The position numbers and the translations under genes are program-made. From Porogramme epimiltina (lineage: Eukaryota; Basidiomycota; Agaricomycetes; Polyporales; Polyporaceae): a stretch of DNA of 57,498 nt. The stretch is from positions 1 to 57,498 of the forward strand of contig FTLJ01000202.1 of NCBI GenBank assembly GCA_900155495.1. Reading direction: 5' to 3'. Positions 35,301 through 47,586 of this stretch are shown in pieces (position 1 is the stretch's first letter; the number at the start of each line of letters is the position of its first letter). The notes under the pieces are model-generated. The model was not told the DNA's origin and searched no databases. It saw nothing but the letters and a program-made list of their open reading frames with translations.

Positions 35301-36284
35301 GCGGCGGGGCGGGCCCTGGCTGCCGTGCACCGGTGTGCTGATCCTCGGCGTGAAGGGCGGGGGGCGGAGGGCGCGGGGGGGAGGTGCGGCGGGCCAGGCG
35401 GGCGTGCATGGCGGGGCAGGCAGCCGTGCACGGAGGCTCGCCGGCCTGCACCCCCCTCGCGCCCCCGGAGACACCAGGCTGGACGGCGGGGCCGGGCAGA
35501 GGCGGGGCGGGGGCGGGCTGGGCTGGGGGGCGACTACGGCGATCGACTTGTCTGGCGATGACAGCGTGGCGTAGCACGATCCTGGGTGATGGGAAGGCCT
35601 CTAACCCTAAATTAGGCTTCCTGCCGCCACAAACCGATTACCCGAGCAGCCGCCCGCCGCGCGCCCGCCCCAGCGGCCAGCGCCCCAGCCACCGTCCAGC
35701 GCCAGCGGCCCCTGCGCCCGCGCCTGCGCCTGCGCCTGCGGGCCCCTCCAGCCCTCGCCCGCCCCACGACTGGCTCGGTGCCCCGGCCCCCCGTCCCCCG
35801 GCCAGCCACTCCCCACCTCCCAGCTTCAGCCTTTTCCCCGGCCTCCGTCGTCGGCGCAGATCACCCACCCATCAGACCCTGACCGACGCCCGCCCTTTCC
35901 TCAGCCCGCCCCGCCCCGCCCAAGTCCAATCCTGCGCATCGCGTTTGTGGGCCGCGTCGTCGTTACCTTTGACCGTGGCTCAGACGCCGTGCGCGGGCGC
36001 GACAATCCCACCCGCAAGGGCGTTGGAGCGGCCGCCAAACGCGCGGAAGCCCGGGTCTCGAAAGAAGCCCCCGAAAAAAAGGGAGAAAAACGGACGAGAA
36101 AACAGTGAAAAATAATGGGTTAGCCGAAGGATTCTTCCGTGACACGCGACTGCAACGACCAAGGTCGGATCTCAGATCTGGGATCCCAAGCCCGATATGC
36201 AATGATCCGCAACAACAAATCAAGAGAGTGGGCATCCTTTTCTCGACGCTCTCCCATGCACCTCTCCCATTTCGTTTTTAAACC
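26314..36284. other. Gene-free interval of about 10 kb upstream of the Zn2Cys6 gene
   Basis: I find no credible gene in nearly 10 kb. The first 3 kb is moderate in GC; from about 29.5 kb it becomes very GC-rich. The many open frames there, on both strands, are Arg, Pro, Ala and Gly-rich and overlap one another, as expected from composition. None joins across splice sites into a recognisable protein. I see no reverse transcriptase, transposase, integrase, long terminal repeats, tRNA or rRNA. Small features include the CCCAT pentamer repeat at 33791-33810 and several ACGT/GTAC runs. The last 600 bases are C-rich on the + strand and probably hold the promoter and leader of the transcription factor gene. 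The interval could be a long regulatory region, a noncoding RNA locus or decayed repeats. Confidence 0.55.
33791..33810 (+). repeat. CCCAT pentamer tandem repeat
   Basis: Four perfect copies of CCCAT lie in a row, preceded by a partial copy. It is a short simple repeat in the GC-rich gene-free interval. No function is implied. Confidence 0.9.
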
Positions 36285-39200
36285 ATGGACGTCCCCCACC
36301 ATGACTCCCGTCCATACCCTGTCCCTCCTCCGTCTCATCCATCATACCCAGTCATGGCCGACAGCCTCCACTAGTGAGTCTTCCCACTGACCCCCTTCCC
36401 AGCACCCCCTCTCACCGTCCCGCCCGTCCGCAGCGCTACGACCCCCACCCACCACTACGTCCCCAATGCCTACTATACTTCCCAGATGCATGCCGGCACA
36501 GCCCACATGCACGTAGTTGCCCCGACCGCAATGCGCCAAGACCCCGCCGCACAGCGCAAGCGGCCCAAGTACACCCGCAGCAAGACAGGTTGTCTCACTT
36601 GTCGCGGCAAGAAGATCAAGGTGACTATGGCGCGCTCCCCCCTCCCGACGACCCCCCTTTCTGACGCGTCCCCAGTGCGACGAGACCAAGCCTACCTGCG
36701 TTCGTTGCAGTCATGGTCAACGAGAGGTGCGTTCCGCTCCCGCGTCGCGTCGCGCCCCCGTCGTCTCTGACGCCCTGACGCGTCACAGTGCACCTGGCCA
36801 GAGGGCGTTCCGACGCGCAAAAAGCCCGCCCCCCGCAGGACGCCTCCCTCCCCCGTAGACAGCGCGGACACGCGTCCCTCGACGGCAGGGTCGTCGGGTC
36901 TCTCCGACGCCGCGTCCCCTCCCACCCGTGGTCCTACTCCCCCCAACCACAGGGGAGAGCCCGTGGAGATGGGCATTCCCCCCATGGTGTCGCGTCGTCA
37001 CAGGTGCGTCTACTCTCCGGTTCATTTCGGCGTTCATCCCTGACGCCTTGCGCCTTCTCCAGCGACCCCAACGCCAGCCTTCCCGTCATCGTCTCTGATA
37101 ATCGTCGTCCTGCGTAAGGCCCTTCTCCCGCGTCCTCTCCTCATCTGCACCGCTGACGGCGGCTTTAGTGTGGCGCCCATTTCTACCTCGTCTCAAGGAT
37201 ACCCTATGCACTCTAATAATACCCATCTGCCTGCTATTCCCGAGCTCTCCGCGCATTATACCAACCAAGCCCAGTACCTCTCCAACTACCCTGCTGCCTC
37301 TCATCACTACTCGCATTCGCAATCTGCTCTCCCTCGCATCACCTCGCACCACGACGTTCATCACCACCCTCACCACCCCCACCACTCCCGTGGAACGGGA
37401 AGCGCATCCCCTGACTCGCAGTGGCCCTCGCCCCAGATCATGACCCCCGTCGATCCTATCGAGCCCTACGTGAGTCGCCCAGATTACGGCCCCGACCTCG
37501 CGCTCACGGCACCCCCTCCCTTCCGCTACCAGTTCCCGTCGCCTCAGGAGAGAAACCTGGTGGGGTCTTCTTCGCACGCTACGCACCACGTTAGATATCA
37601 ATGAACGAGCCTTTTTTGTTTTTTTCACGCTTTCCTAAAGATCCGTCATTACTGCGACAATGCGCTTAGCATAATCATGGCCTACCCGTCTGAGAACCCT
37701 GTGCTCGCCGCTAACTTCCAATTCCTGTTCGACGGCGTGCGCGGCGCGGACTCCGCGGTGGAGTCGCTCCGGGCGGCCCTGCTCGGCGTGGCGGCCGTCC
37801 ACCAGTCGTTCCTGCTCTCGCGCAGCGGCGTGTCCCAGCAGGCGGCCGACGAGGCGCTGCGCGTCGCCGACTCCTTCCGCGCAAAGTCGAAGCACCTCCT
37901 CGCGTCGGCCTGCGCCACCCAGGAGGGATGCCACAACGATGCGGCGCTGGCCTCGGCGGTGGCGATTGCCCTCATCGACGTGAGTGCGCCCACTCCCTGT
38001 GTGATATCGAGCGAAAAAAAGAGCGATGAGAGCTGAGCGTGGACAAAACACGCGCGTGCACACGGTCGTGGTGGGGTTGCTTGGTTGCGCACCGCACGCA
38101 CACAATTCCATCCCCCCCGCGTCGCGCGCCGTGTTCTTGCCGTTCCGTTTCTAGATCTTCTCGGGAGGCCGCAACTGGGCGAAGAGCCTGGACTTCGCGA
38201 AGAACCTCGTCAAGTCGCGCGGCGGGCCGGGCCTCATCCTCGCGCGGAGCAAGGGCTACAAGCCGAACACCGTGACCGGCGTGTCGCGCGCGCGGCTGCT
38301 GCTCGAGATCGTCGCCGTGTATGAACTCTTTGGTAACTGGCTCATTTCTTTCTTCCTATGGGGGCCCTGCGCCTGCTGCCCCCGCCGTGCACACCGCGCT
38401 GACGTGTTTCGCGATTTCTCCCCCCATCTCCCTTCGCCGCCGTCTATCTAGGGTGCTTACCGCGCGGCAAGGCGCCGACGCTGCTCAACATCGACTGCTG
38501 GTGGTGCGTTTTCCTCGCTCGCCGTTCCCCGCGCTACGCCGCCGCCATCCGCCATCCGCATCCGTCTGTTCGTCCGTTGGTGTCGCCAGTTTCTGACACA
38601 ACCGCCGCCCCGCGTCCCCCGCAGGCTGACGAAGACGAACACGCACGACAACGTGTCGTACATTGACAAGGTGTTCGGCATGTCTCGCGAGTTCATCCTC
38701 GTCCTCGCCCAGGTGCGCCTCGACCGACCGCTCCGCCGCGCGCCCCGCTAAATTTATGCCCACCCGCCGCGCGTTCTCTTCTCCCTTCTCCCTTCCTCGT
38801 CCCCGGCCCGTGCGCCACCATTCATCGCCCGCCGGCCCACGGCTGCATCTTCGTTTCCGGCAGGTCGCGACGCTCGTGGCGCGCGTGCTGGACCCGACGA
38901 GCGCGTCGCGGGTGACGGACATCCTGGACGAGCTCGACGCGAACAGGGCTGGGGGCGACGCCGACGACGACGCGTCGCGCGCGCGCGAGGCCGAGGCGCT
39001 CTACAAGACGCTCGCGCGCTGGCAGGACGCCCCGGGTCGCCTGCACGAGCGCGTCCAGGCGGGGAACTGCATCTACCGCCATGCTGCGCAGGTGAGCTTT
39101 TTTTCTGAGAGATGCTCCGTTCTTGTCCCCCCTCCCGTCCCCGACCTACACTTCGATCTTTTGCTCTTCTGCTATTTGCTTTCTACGATCTGCCTTCTGC

Positions 39201-40207
39201 CACCTGTCTTCTCCGTTGTGCCTTCCGTCTGCTGCGTGTGTGCGGAGCTTGGCGTGCATTGGCAGCACCACCGCCGCTCCGTTTCACGAAGCGCAACATT
39301 GCTGATGACCGCTCTCTCGCGGGGCGCGCGGCGGCCCCTTAGATCATCCTCCTCCGAGACGTGCTCAAGGCGCTCCCGACCGACGCGCTCGTGCAGGAGC
39401 ACGCCAACATGATCCTCTCGCTCTGCATGAACTGCGGGCACAACAAGATGGGCGTCGAGTGAGTCCTCCCCCTTCCATCCTCCGTGCGTCCTGCCCCCCG
39501 AACCCGCCTTCCCCGCCGCCACCGTGCGGAGAGGGCGAAGGGAGCGGGACGCCCGCCCCTCACACCGGTTTTTACTTTGCTCCGGCTAACCGCCGACCGG
39601 GGGCCCCCTGCGCGCTCGGGGCCTTGGTGTTTTTTTTGTCTTTTAGTCTCACTTGGCCCGTCATCATCGCGGGTTCGCAGCTGTATGGCGCGGATCGCGC
39701 GCGCGTGCTCTCCATCTTCGAGCTGTTCAGGTGTGTGGTCCGCCGCTCTCTGTGCATCATTAAAGCGATCCTGACCCTCGGTCCCCACCCGCCTCGCCCG
39801 GCCCGACGCGACGCCCGCGTGCCTTCTCGGCGTTCCCGCGCAGGACACAATGTGAGCGCCGGTCCTCGGTCTTCCTGGTCTCCTGGTCTCGAGGCCCCCG
39901 CGGGCTCCCCGTCCCGGGCCCCCGGGGCCGGAGAGCGAGGGGGCGGATGCGATTGGAGGAGACGGCGATGTGCTAACGCGTTTTCGGGCTCGCGCTCGCG
40001 TTTTTCTGCAGGCTGCTACGAAATCGAGACGTCCGAGTTCATCGTCCGGCAGGTGAGGACGTTGCGTGCCCCGGCTTTTGACGTATCGTTGACGTATATC
40101 CATCGCCCCTGTGTGTGCAGGTCTGGCAGAGACTGGACGAAAACCATCCACGGCCGGACTGGCGCGCGGTGATGCAGGATAACGACCTCGACGTGCTCAT
40201 CCTTTAG
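36285..40207 (+). CDS. Zn2Cys6 transcription factor with Fungal_trans_2-type domain
   Basis: This is a nuclear fungus-specific transcription factor with no orthologue name that I can assign. Sixteen exons sum to 2235 nt, 744 residues. The zinc cluster has Cys at 83, 86, 93, 100, 103 and 110 with the exact C-x2-C-x6-C-x6-C-x2-C-x6-C spacing, preceded by [12 protein letters not shown]; two introns cut the cluster. A Pro/Ser/His-rich linker ([13 protein letters not shown]) follows. The C-terminal half, from about residue 339, matches the Fungal_trans_2 type: [18 protein letters not shown], an [15 protein letters not shown] segment, NIDCWW, and [17 protein letters not shown]. Exon 14 is only 8 nt (39844-39851) and is needed to give LFRTQCCYE. 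An in-frame stop at 37602-37604 lies inside the intron 37590-37640, so a gene finder might split this gene in two. Both flanks are gene-free for about 10 kb. Confidence 0.93.
39844..39851 (+). other. 8-nt microexon of the Zn2Cys6 gene
   Basis: The eight bases GACACAAT are flanked by CAG on the left and GTGAGC on the right. Joined to the previous exon ending in AG and the next starting GC, they encode part of Arg, then Thr, Gln and part of Cys. This restores the conserved block before [15 protein letters not shown] and keeps the frame. Skipping it would shift the frame for the last two exons. Confidence 0.8.
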
Positions 40208-43200
40208 CGGTCGCCCCCCGCCTTCCCCTCGCGCACCCCTTTGCGCACTCCTGTTCCGTTCTCCCGCCTCGCCTATGCCGCGGTTCTGCCGCTTCCACCC
40301 TTCCCTCCCCTTCGTCTTCTCTCACGTATCGGTTTCGTTGGCTGTGTATAGACCGGGGTCTGTAGGTTAGTCCGGGTATCGTTATGGCTCCCCTTCTGTC
40401 TGCGTCGTGTAAGAAGTGTACGATTCGCGCTAGTTAGGATACCGCTCAATCTTTTAGACTTTTCCGCCGCCGCCGCGCACGCCGGTGGACCCCCCCTCCC
40501 CTTCCCCTTCCCTTCCCCCGCGGTGCTCTCAGGCCCACCAGGCCCCAGGTTCTAAGGCGGCAAGGTCCCCCTCGGTCGGCCGTGTCCCCGTCCTCCGGCG
40601 CCCGCGCGGCTTCACCAGGAGAAGGCCCACCACCCAGGGACGCCTACCCGAGTGGTATGTAACGCCCGCCCACGCGGCCGCAACGAGGTGCGCCCTCGCC
40701 CAGTCCCGCATTTCCGCGAGAATTTTGCGCGCGCTCCTCCGCGAGCACTATACACTTTTGCGTCGCAAGTCCGCCCGCGCTCTCCCACACGACGCCGACG
40801 AAGGTGGGGGGGCACCGATGACGGAACTCCACCGCCGACCGCCGCACGCCCCCCCCCTCTACCCACCCACCCAGGGTCCCCCGCTGACACCTGCGCGCCC
40901 CACGGCGGCTAGAACTTTTCAACTTGGGAAGTTTTCATGCCCATCGCCGACGGTCCCGAGCGGGCCCGCCGCCTCCTGCAAACTGCAAACTTGAAAGGCC
41001 CTCGGGGCGCTCGAACGCGCGCGCGCCCCGCGTCCGCATTGCGAACTCAAAACGCAATGCATCAGCGCAGGCGCGGGCCTGCACGCTGCGGGCCCTCCAG
41101 GCCCAGGAATCGCCAGGAGCATTGGATCCCGCGCCGAGGAGTTTGTGCCTCTCACGTCCCCGCGGCCCTGCAGGCCGTCGCCGGCGACCCTCGACGACGA
41201 CGACATCGCGCTCGTTTGCTTCTCGCGCGGACGGTCGGTGGCAGCGCCCAGGCATGCTGTAAGTTCCTCGCGCAGACTCAAGGTTTCCCGCGATCTCGAG
41301 TCTCTTGCGCGCGCACGCGTCCGATCTCGGGCTCCGCCGCCGCCACAGCGCCGCGGCTTGTCTCCTTCGCTGCTACACTGGACAGGTGTACGTTGGACGC
41401 GCTGCCCTCGCGCGGCGGTCGCGGTCTTCTGCGCGCGCGGGCGCAACCTTGTCGGGGTTTCCCCGTGTGTCCGCTGGAGTGCGAAGGCCCGGGGTGGCCA
41501 GCGCGAGATGCGGAATGCGGGATGCGCGTAAAGTCCGGCGCCGGGATTGGGATTGGTCTAGGGTGCGCACCGTCTCGGTCCTAGCTCGTCGTGCGCGCGC
41601 GTGCTCCTCCTGCGGCACGCAAACTCGCCGTGCGGCCCCCAGCCGCTCAGGCTCGCGCTCTCATGCTTCGATCTTTGGACGTACGCCCGGCCGCATTCGA
41701 GGAGGTTCTGATCGCAGGCCCCACGACGCCACGCGCCGCGCTCGAAGACAAACCTTAGCATCAAGCCCCCTCGCACACGCTGGCAGACGGCATCTCCTCA
41801 GGGAGCCTCCTGCCGTCTCGCCGCGCGAGCCCGCTCGCAAGGACGCGAGCTGAATTTAGGGAGTGCGACAAGAAGACTCGTAATCGCGATGGCGCGCGCC
41901 CGAGCTTTTACTTACAAGCCTCCAGGGACGGCCCCGCCCAAGCTGACAGTGCTGACAGACTGGCGCGCGGGCGCGCGCGACTCATTCGGGCTCTGGCTGG
42001 CCCGCCGGAGGCCCCGCTTTGACTAGACCCGTCGCGCGGCCTGATCAGTCCTTATTCGCAGACGTTTGGGGCGCGGCCGGGCCCCGGGGCCTGTGGAAAA
42101 AAATAGCGGGGGTGTGGGGGGCCGCGCCGCCGCGCGGGCCCGCCCAGCGCGCCGTTGCCCAGTGACGGCTCTCTTATTTCCGCTCCCATTTGTATAGCTG
42201 AAGCTCCACTTGTATGACCCTGAGGGCGAGCGAAGTCGCCATGCGCGGGCCCGCTCGCGCAACACCGGGCGCGGTCGTGTGTGTGTGTGCACGCCCTGCG
42301 CGGGGGAGCGGGCACTGGCCGACGTCGAGCCGGGCGCGAGGGTTGGACGAAAGGAGTAGCATCCTTGTTTGGCGGCCGCGCCCGCCCGCGCGCGGGCACG
42401 ACGGTCGCTCCCAGCTTTTGTGCGCAGCGGCCTTAGTGCGAAGAAGCCTGGGGCGCGCGGTGCCTGTCGCCGCGTGCCCGTGCGTCCCATGACCGGCGGG
42501 CGGGGGCGGGGCGCGCAGCCTGAGGGCAGAAGGCCCCAAGAAGGAGGAGCTGGGCGAACCCAAGTGTCACATCGCGGGGGCTAGAAGCGGGCGCGGCGAT
42601 GGGGCTCGGGTTCGAATGTGGACGTCGATAATTGGGATCACTGCTCATCGGGGCACTTGTTCTCCTCTTTCGCACACCAGTCTCATCACGGGCAGCTCCA
42701 TTCGAATCCCCGTTCGAGGCTTCCGTTTGCGGCTTCAGGGAGGTCAAGATGCGTCATTGGGCCGGAATGAGACAAGCCGCGACTCGACCGGGGGCGGGCG
42801 GGATCAGTAGCTCGAAGCCGCGGAAGACACGATAACATCGTGGGCTTCGCTTCCGCGCCCTGTAATGAACGGCGACAACATGTCCAATATATACAACTAT
42901 TGCGCAGGATGCGGATGTAGGTATGAATACATGACTGGTTTCAGAAGAACTTGCTCATGACGTCCCCGACGTTCCCGCCGGCGGACACACCCCGGAATTA
43001 TGGCCTTCATGACGTTCGTCGCGGGAGCCCCGAGAGAACACACGCATCGACTAGGTGAAGTCGGCTCGTCTCGCGTGTACCTTCATGATCTGCCTCGCCA
43101 AAGCACAGAAGATCGCCGTATTATTGACCGGTGACGTCGCGTACAGCGTGCTGGGCACACCTGTTCGGAGGGCTCTGCCACTATCATCAAACAAGGTTCA

Positions 43201-46200
43201 GATGATAAGCGGGGTTTCTAAGCCAGCGAACCCTCCAAGGCAAGCTTCGAAGGAACCTAAAACCGTACGCGAGCCATGCTACGTCAGCAACGAGCTGAAC
43301 GTGCTGGATGAGATCAGTTGGGAGGCCGGACGAGTATGCCGGGTGAGGCCGTGGTGGAAAATACAAGACCCTGTTCGGCGGTGCGTCTTCTTGTGTACGA
43401 GAAGGAACACGTTCCGCGACATGGGGCAAAATAGAAGAGCGTCGTGGGTGTGGGACATGTAAAGGGCGTGGCGGGCTGAGGCAGAGATGCATTAGATTTC
43501 ACGTAAGACGGACGTGCAGCGAATACGAACCTTTTGCCGAATCGACGCCACGCCTACCACCGGCCGTCTAAACCCCCCTCGAGTCTGCCGCGGGGCACCG
43601 AGGATGCTAGCGGAAGGGAGGTGGCCCCGGGATACGGAGAGTTTGCTAACGCTCGCGAACGACCTTGCGTGTTTTGGGCAGCGAGCGGGAGAGCCAATGG
43701 CCAGGCTTTTTTGGACGTAATTGAGCGGAAAATAAGCTAGGCTAGAGATGGCCAAAGACAACGAGGACGGCACGAGCGGATTCCAGGCGTTCAATGTCTT
43801 GACTGAGCGTGCGCTGTTGGGAGGACGGAGGGCGGGTGCAGAGGGACCGTGTATCTAGAGCGTGGCATGGACCGACGAGTTGAGGTCTAGGTACAGAATC
43901 TAGACGCAGCGGGTCATGTCTCGAGTCAGTTGGACAGCATGCTTGACCGTCCGTTCACGGAGACACGCCTCGTGTATACGGTGACCACAGTAGGTATGAA
44001 TGAACGGCCTTTTACAAATGAGCGCCATGAAGTGGCAAATTTACGCCTCTCAATGTGGCGAACCACCACTAATATGTGGGCATTTCGTGATGTTGTTGGC
44101 GTTCGCACCGGTCGGGGGACGTCTGTATACTTTTGTGGCACTCAATTAATGAGGCGTGGAGCAAAGTGCGGACACTGCCCGACAGTGCCGAGTCCCGACC
44201 CCAGTTGTGGACTGTCGGCATCCCTTAGGTCACCGAGCATTGCCGTGAGGCTGCGTACAACGTGCTCAGGATAAGTTCAAATGCCACGAGTTGAGAGAGT
44301 TTGCTGGAGAGTTTGTTGATCGAGTTTGTTTTTGCGCCTCAGATAAGCTAGATCAAGTACAAGCGTTGCCCCGAGCTACAACTATGCCGAGGACAACGAT
44401 AGTGACGGTCCGTCCTAGTGACCACCGACATATTGCGTGCTTCGGGCGGGGCTTGATAGGAGTGCGTGAATGTGAAGTCGTGAACGAATCTGTGCTATAT
44501 GGAGATGTCGGACGTCTGAATGTTGAAGCCTGGAGCTTGGCTCGAGACAAGCCCGGCGCCATGTTCGAGATGGAACGGTCTTGCGGGCGCTCTGTCCTCC
44601 CGGGAGGAGTCACTGTGATCGCAAACATATCAACGTGGCGAGCGTCGGCGCGCCTTTCCCGATGCGGCAATGACTCGGGGGGCCCGATCGGCGTCGCTGC
44701 CTTCCAGAACGCTGGTAAACCCGCCGCGATCGAGCTGGGCTGCGCCGCCCGATCGATCACCGCCGGCGGGATCGCCTCCGGGGTACGTCACCATGCTTGG
44801 AGGGACCATGCGGGGAAAGGGAGCGATGGTGGTGACCAGGGCGACTGAGCGCGTGCTACCGTGCCTCTCGTGGGTGCTGCGTCTGGAGGAAGCGTTTCAG
44901 TCTAGCACAGGGTCCAGCGTATACGGCCTGCATGGACGAGGTTGCTCATGGGCGGACTGCGAGAGCAGCAGGATACGTACATAATGTAAATAACTGCGGT
45001 CAGCACGGCCTGGATACGTTCAAGACTGGACGAGGATGACGTTCACGGAATTAGGGTCATTGACTGTGCCGTTTTGAATGGAGCACTGGTTCAAATGTAT
45101 ACCCAGCCCGCTGTAATCATCAAAGTATTTGGTTGACTTGGACCCGTCTCTGCAGGGCTGGAAGACAGGAGAAGATATGTCAACTGAACGCGCGTATACT
45201 TGCAGCGAGGAGTACGTGTACTAATACCTACTTCACGCCTTCATTACATCAAGTTTCGATGGTCATTGAGTTTACCAACATGATTGTGTTTGCGATCCGG
45301 TTCACTGCTGGAGACCATTTACTTCATCCTTGAACAGGTCTAGGAGAAGACTCCATAGGCATTTGGCAGTAACACCTGATGCATATCTCGAATGTGAGGA
45401 GCATACTTGCAGGCGATAGACCACTAGTACCTATAGGTCATGGCGACAACCGTGGTTAGACAATCCCGTTCCGAACGTAGTCGGACGCATACACGGGAAG
45501 AAGTACTCACCCCCTAGATAGTGTATACTTGTGGTCGCTGTTAGATGCATGGCTTATGGGGTAGTAATTCGGGTGAATGAATGCTTCTAACCATCTCGGC
45601 TTATTGGTGTTCATCTTGATGGGGTATCCTTGATCGAAGAAGCCTGAGTGCAGTGCCATCGTCCGAGCAGAACGCGTCAGGGAAACGGATACATGACCCC
45701 GAAGGCAATGGACTTACCTGGCAGCGTGTTTGTACGGACTTAGAGGATTGATGGCAACCAAGGTCATTGCGTCACTTCCCAGGGAAAAGTTTGTGCTCCC
45801 GAATTGTGGCCTTCGCACCTAGTGAGGAAAGCATGAGTCCACAATGGACCACATTAGGTAGCCAGCCTAGCGACAAATGCGGGTGCTTGCGCTCTTCCCT
45901 CAAGGACTAGTCCAGTATGATTCGGATGGACCTCCATACCTGAGATGGTTTGTTCAAACTAGAGAGCATCCGATCTCCGTTTGTTTCGTAAACTCGGGCT
46001 CGAGTCATGCGTACGCGCCTATTTTTGACCCACACGCATCTGCTACAGACACCTTCCAGTCGGACCAGGCATCTCGACCCATCTCCACGCTCGATATTTC
46101 CTAACCACATGCAAGCCCTCCAAGGATAGAACCCCTCCGCGTGTGACGCAGTGTGCACGGATCCCGGAGCAAGCAGCGAGCACATGGTCACGCTGACAGC

Positions 46201-46229
46201 TCCGCCCCCGTCCTCCCCTTTCCCGTCCA

Positions 46230-46263
46230 TGTCCGCCTGCGCCCCTGAAGACGCAGGCGGACA
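46230..46263. repeat. Perfect 12-bp inverted repeat with 10-base loop
   Basis: TGTCCGCCTGCG at 46230-46241 and its exact reverse complement at 46252-46263 are separated by ten bases. As RNA or single-stranded DNA it would form a stable GC-rich hairpin. It is in gene-free sequence; no T-run follows that would suggest a terminator. Confidence 0.85.
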
Positions 46264-47546
46264 CCCGGGGGCGGGCTGCGGGTGCGGGGACGAAACAGAT
46301 CCGAGTGTCCCCGGATCGCTGAGCACGCCCCCACGCAGGTGCGCCGTAGTCGCCTCCCCGGACGCATCCGAATCCGGCTGGAGACACTGCCACCCCGAAC
46401 GCGCCGACCGCGGGGCCTGGAAAGGGACCTGCGGTGCTGCGAGGGCCCGTGGGGCGTCGCACGGGTTTGACCCTATCAAGTCGTCATGTGCGCCATAGGG
46501 GGGAGCGAGAAAGTCGGGGGAAGAAAGGAGGCCGCACGGGGTCCAGAGGAGTCAGCCCTTTCGGCGAGGCGTTGCCTCGATCTGAACGGAAGCACGGAGA
46601 CCCACCTCGACTTCCGGCCGGGCAGCTGCTAAATACTAAGCGGCCCGATGAGTAACCACGGCAAGTGCTATAGTAGACGGCGGACGCTCACTAGATGACT
46701 TATACGGCGACCGACCCTGCTGCCGGAGGTCCCGAGGCTCCTTCTCACCATCATCGGTCCCGGACGTGACTCGAAGGCCGAAGCTGAATACAGTTTTCTG
46801 AAGGAGCCGCGCGCTGCTAACGCGAATGGACGTCGTCCGGCGCGAATGATGCGTTCTATGGAAGGCATTCTTTGGCTTGGAGACTGCGGACGGAAGTCAC
46901 GGGGATGACAAGCCCGCATCGCTGCGCAACAGTAATGAGAACGGCCGTCGACGAATGAACGGAACTCTGGAAACGCGACGCTGTGGGCGGATGCTTGTCT
47001 TTGGCGAAGCTATCAGCGGGTATCCTGCGCCAAGAGGGAATGCTGGTACCGAGTGAGTTCTTTATATGAGGGATAAATCAAAAGCGAGGACATACTGGTT
47101 TTAGACGTACAGGGTGCTTTCTTCTCGTGGTCCTCTCTAGTTCGACTAGTGTAATAAACATCTGAGAGCAGAGAGCACCACACTGAGGTCCGATGCGGCG
47201 AGGCTAGGGGGAAGACAGCTGTTCCCTTTCAGTGCATTTGACACCTAGGGCGTTGGCCAGTGTGATTTCTCCAGTGGGTGAGACAGGGCCAGAAGGTGGT
47301 TGTCTGTTCGGGGTTTGGAGGGTGGCGCTACTTTGTGTGGCACTCGCCGAACTCGGGACATATAGCACTTGACTTAGGGACCGGAACCACAACTTCGCCG
47401 TCGAAGACACGCCAGCGCTGTCGAAATCAAACCATTCAGCATGAGACGGACGCAAACCACACAATTTGTCAAGCACCCTTACCGTGAACTGGCAACGGAT
47501 GCGCGCATTGAGCGAGACTTCATAGCTTTGCACGTCGGGCGTCGTT

Positions 47547-47586
47547 CCGTCGCGTCCCGAGCGGGTGTGTCGGGACGACGCGACGG
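47547..47586. repeat. Imperfect GC-rich hairpin
   Basis: CCGTCGCGTCCCGA at 47547-47560 pairs with the strand at 47570-47586 except for a 3-base bulge, leaving a 9-base loop. It gives 9 + 5 base pairs. It is in gene-free sequence and its role is unknown. Confidence 0.75.

Noticed and set aside
37605..37676. Boundary between two separate genes, a zinc-cluster gene ending at 37604 and another starting at 37677
   Set aside because: Splicing 37590-37640 joins them in frame into one protein with the usual order of zinc cluster then Fungal_trans_2-type domain, and the 16 exons sum to a multiple of three.
44291..44848. 185-codon + strand open frame in the gene-free interval
   Set aside because: No motif, no splice partner, and a length that is expected by chance in this much sequence.
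29040..45670. Shared 15-base string AAGCCTGAGTGCAGT near 29042 and 45648, considered as a dispersed repeat
   Set aside because: The match does not extend clearly on either side, so it is too short to support a repeat family by eye.
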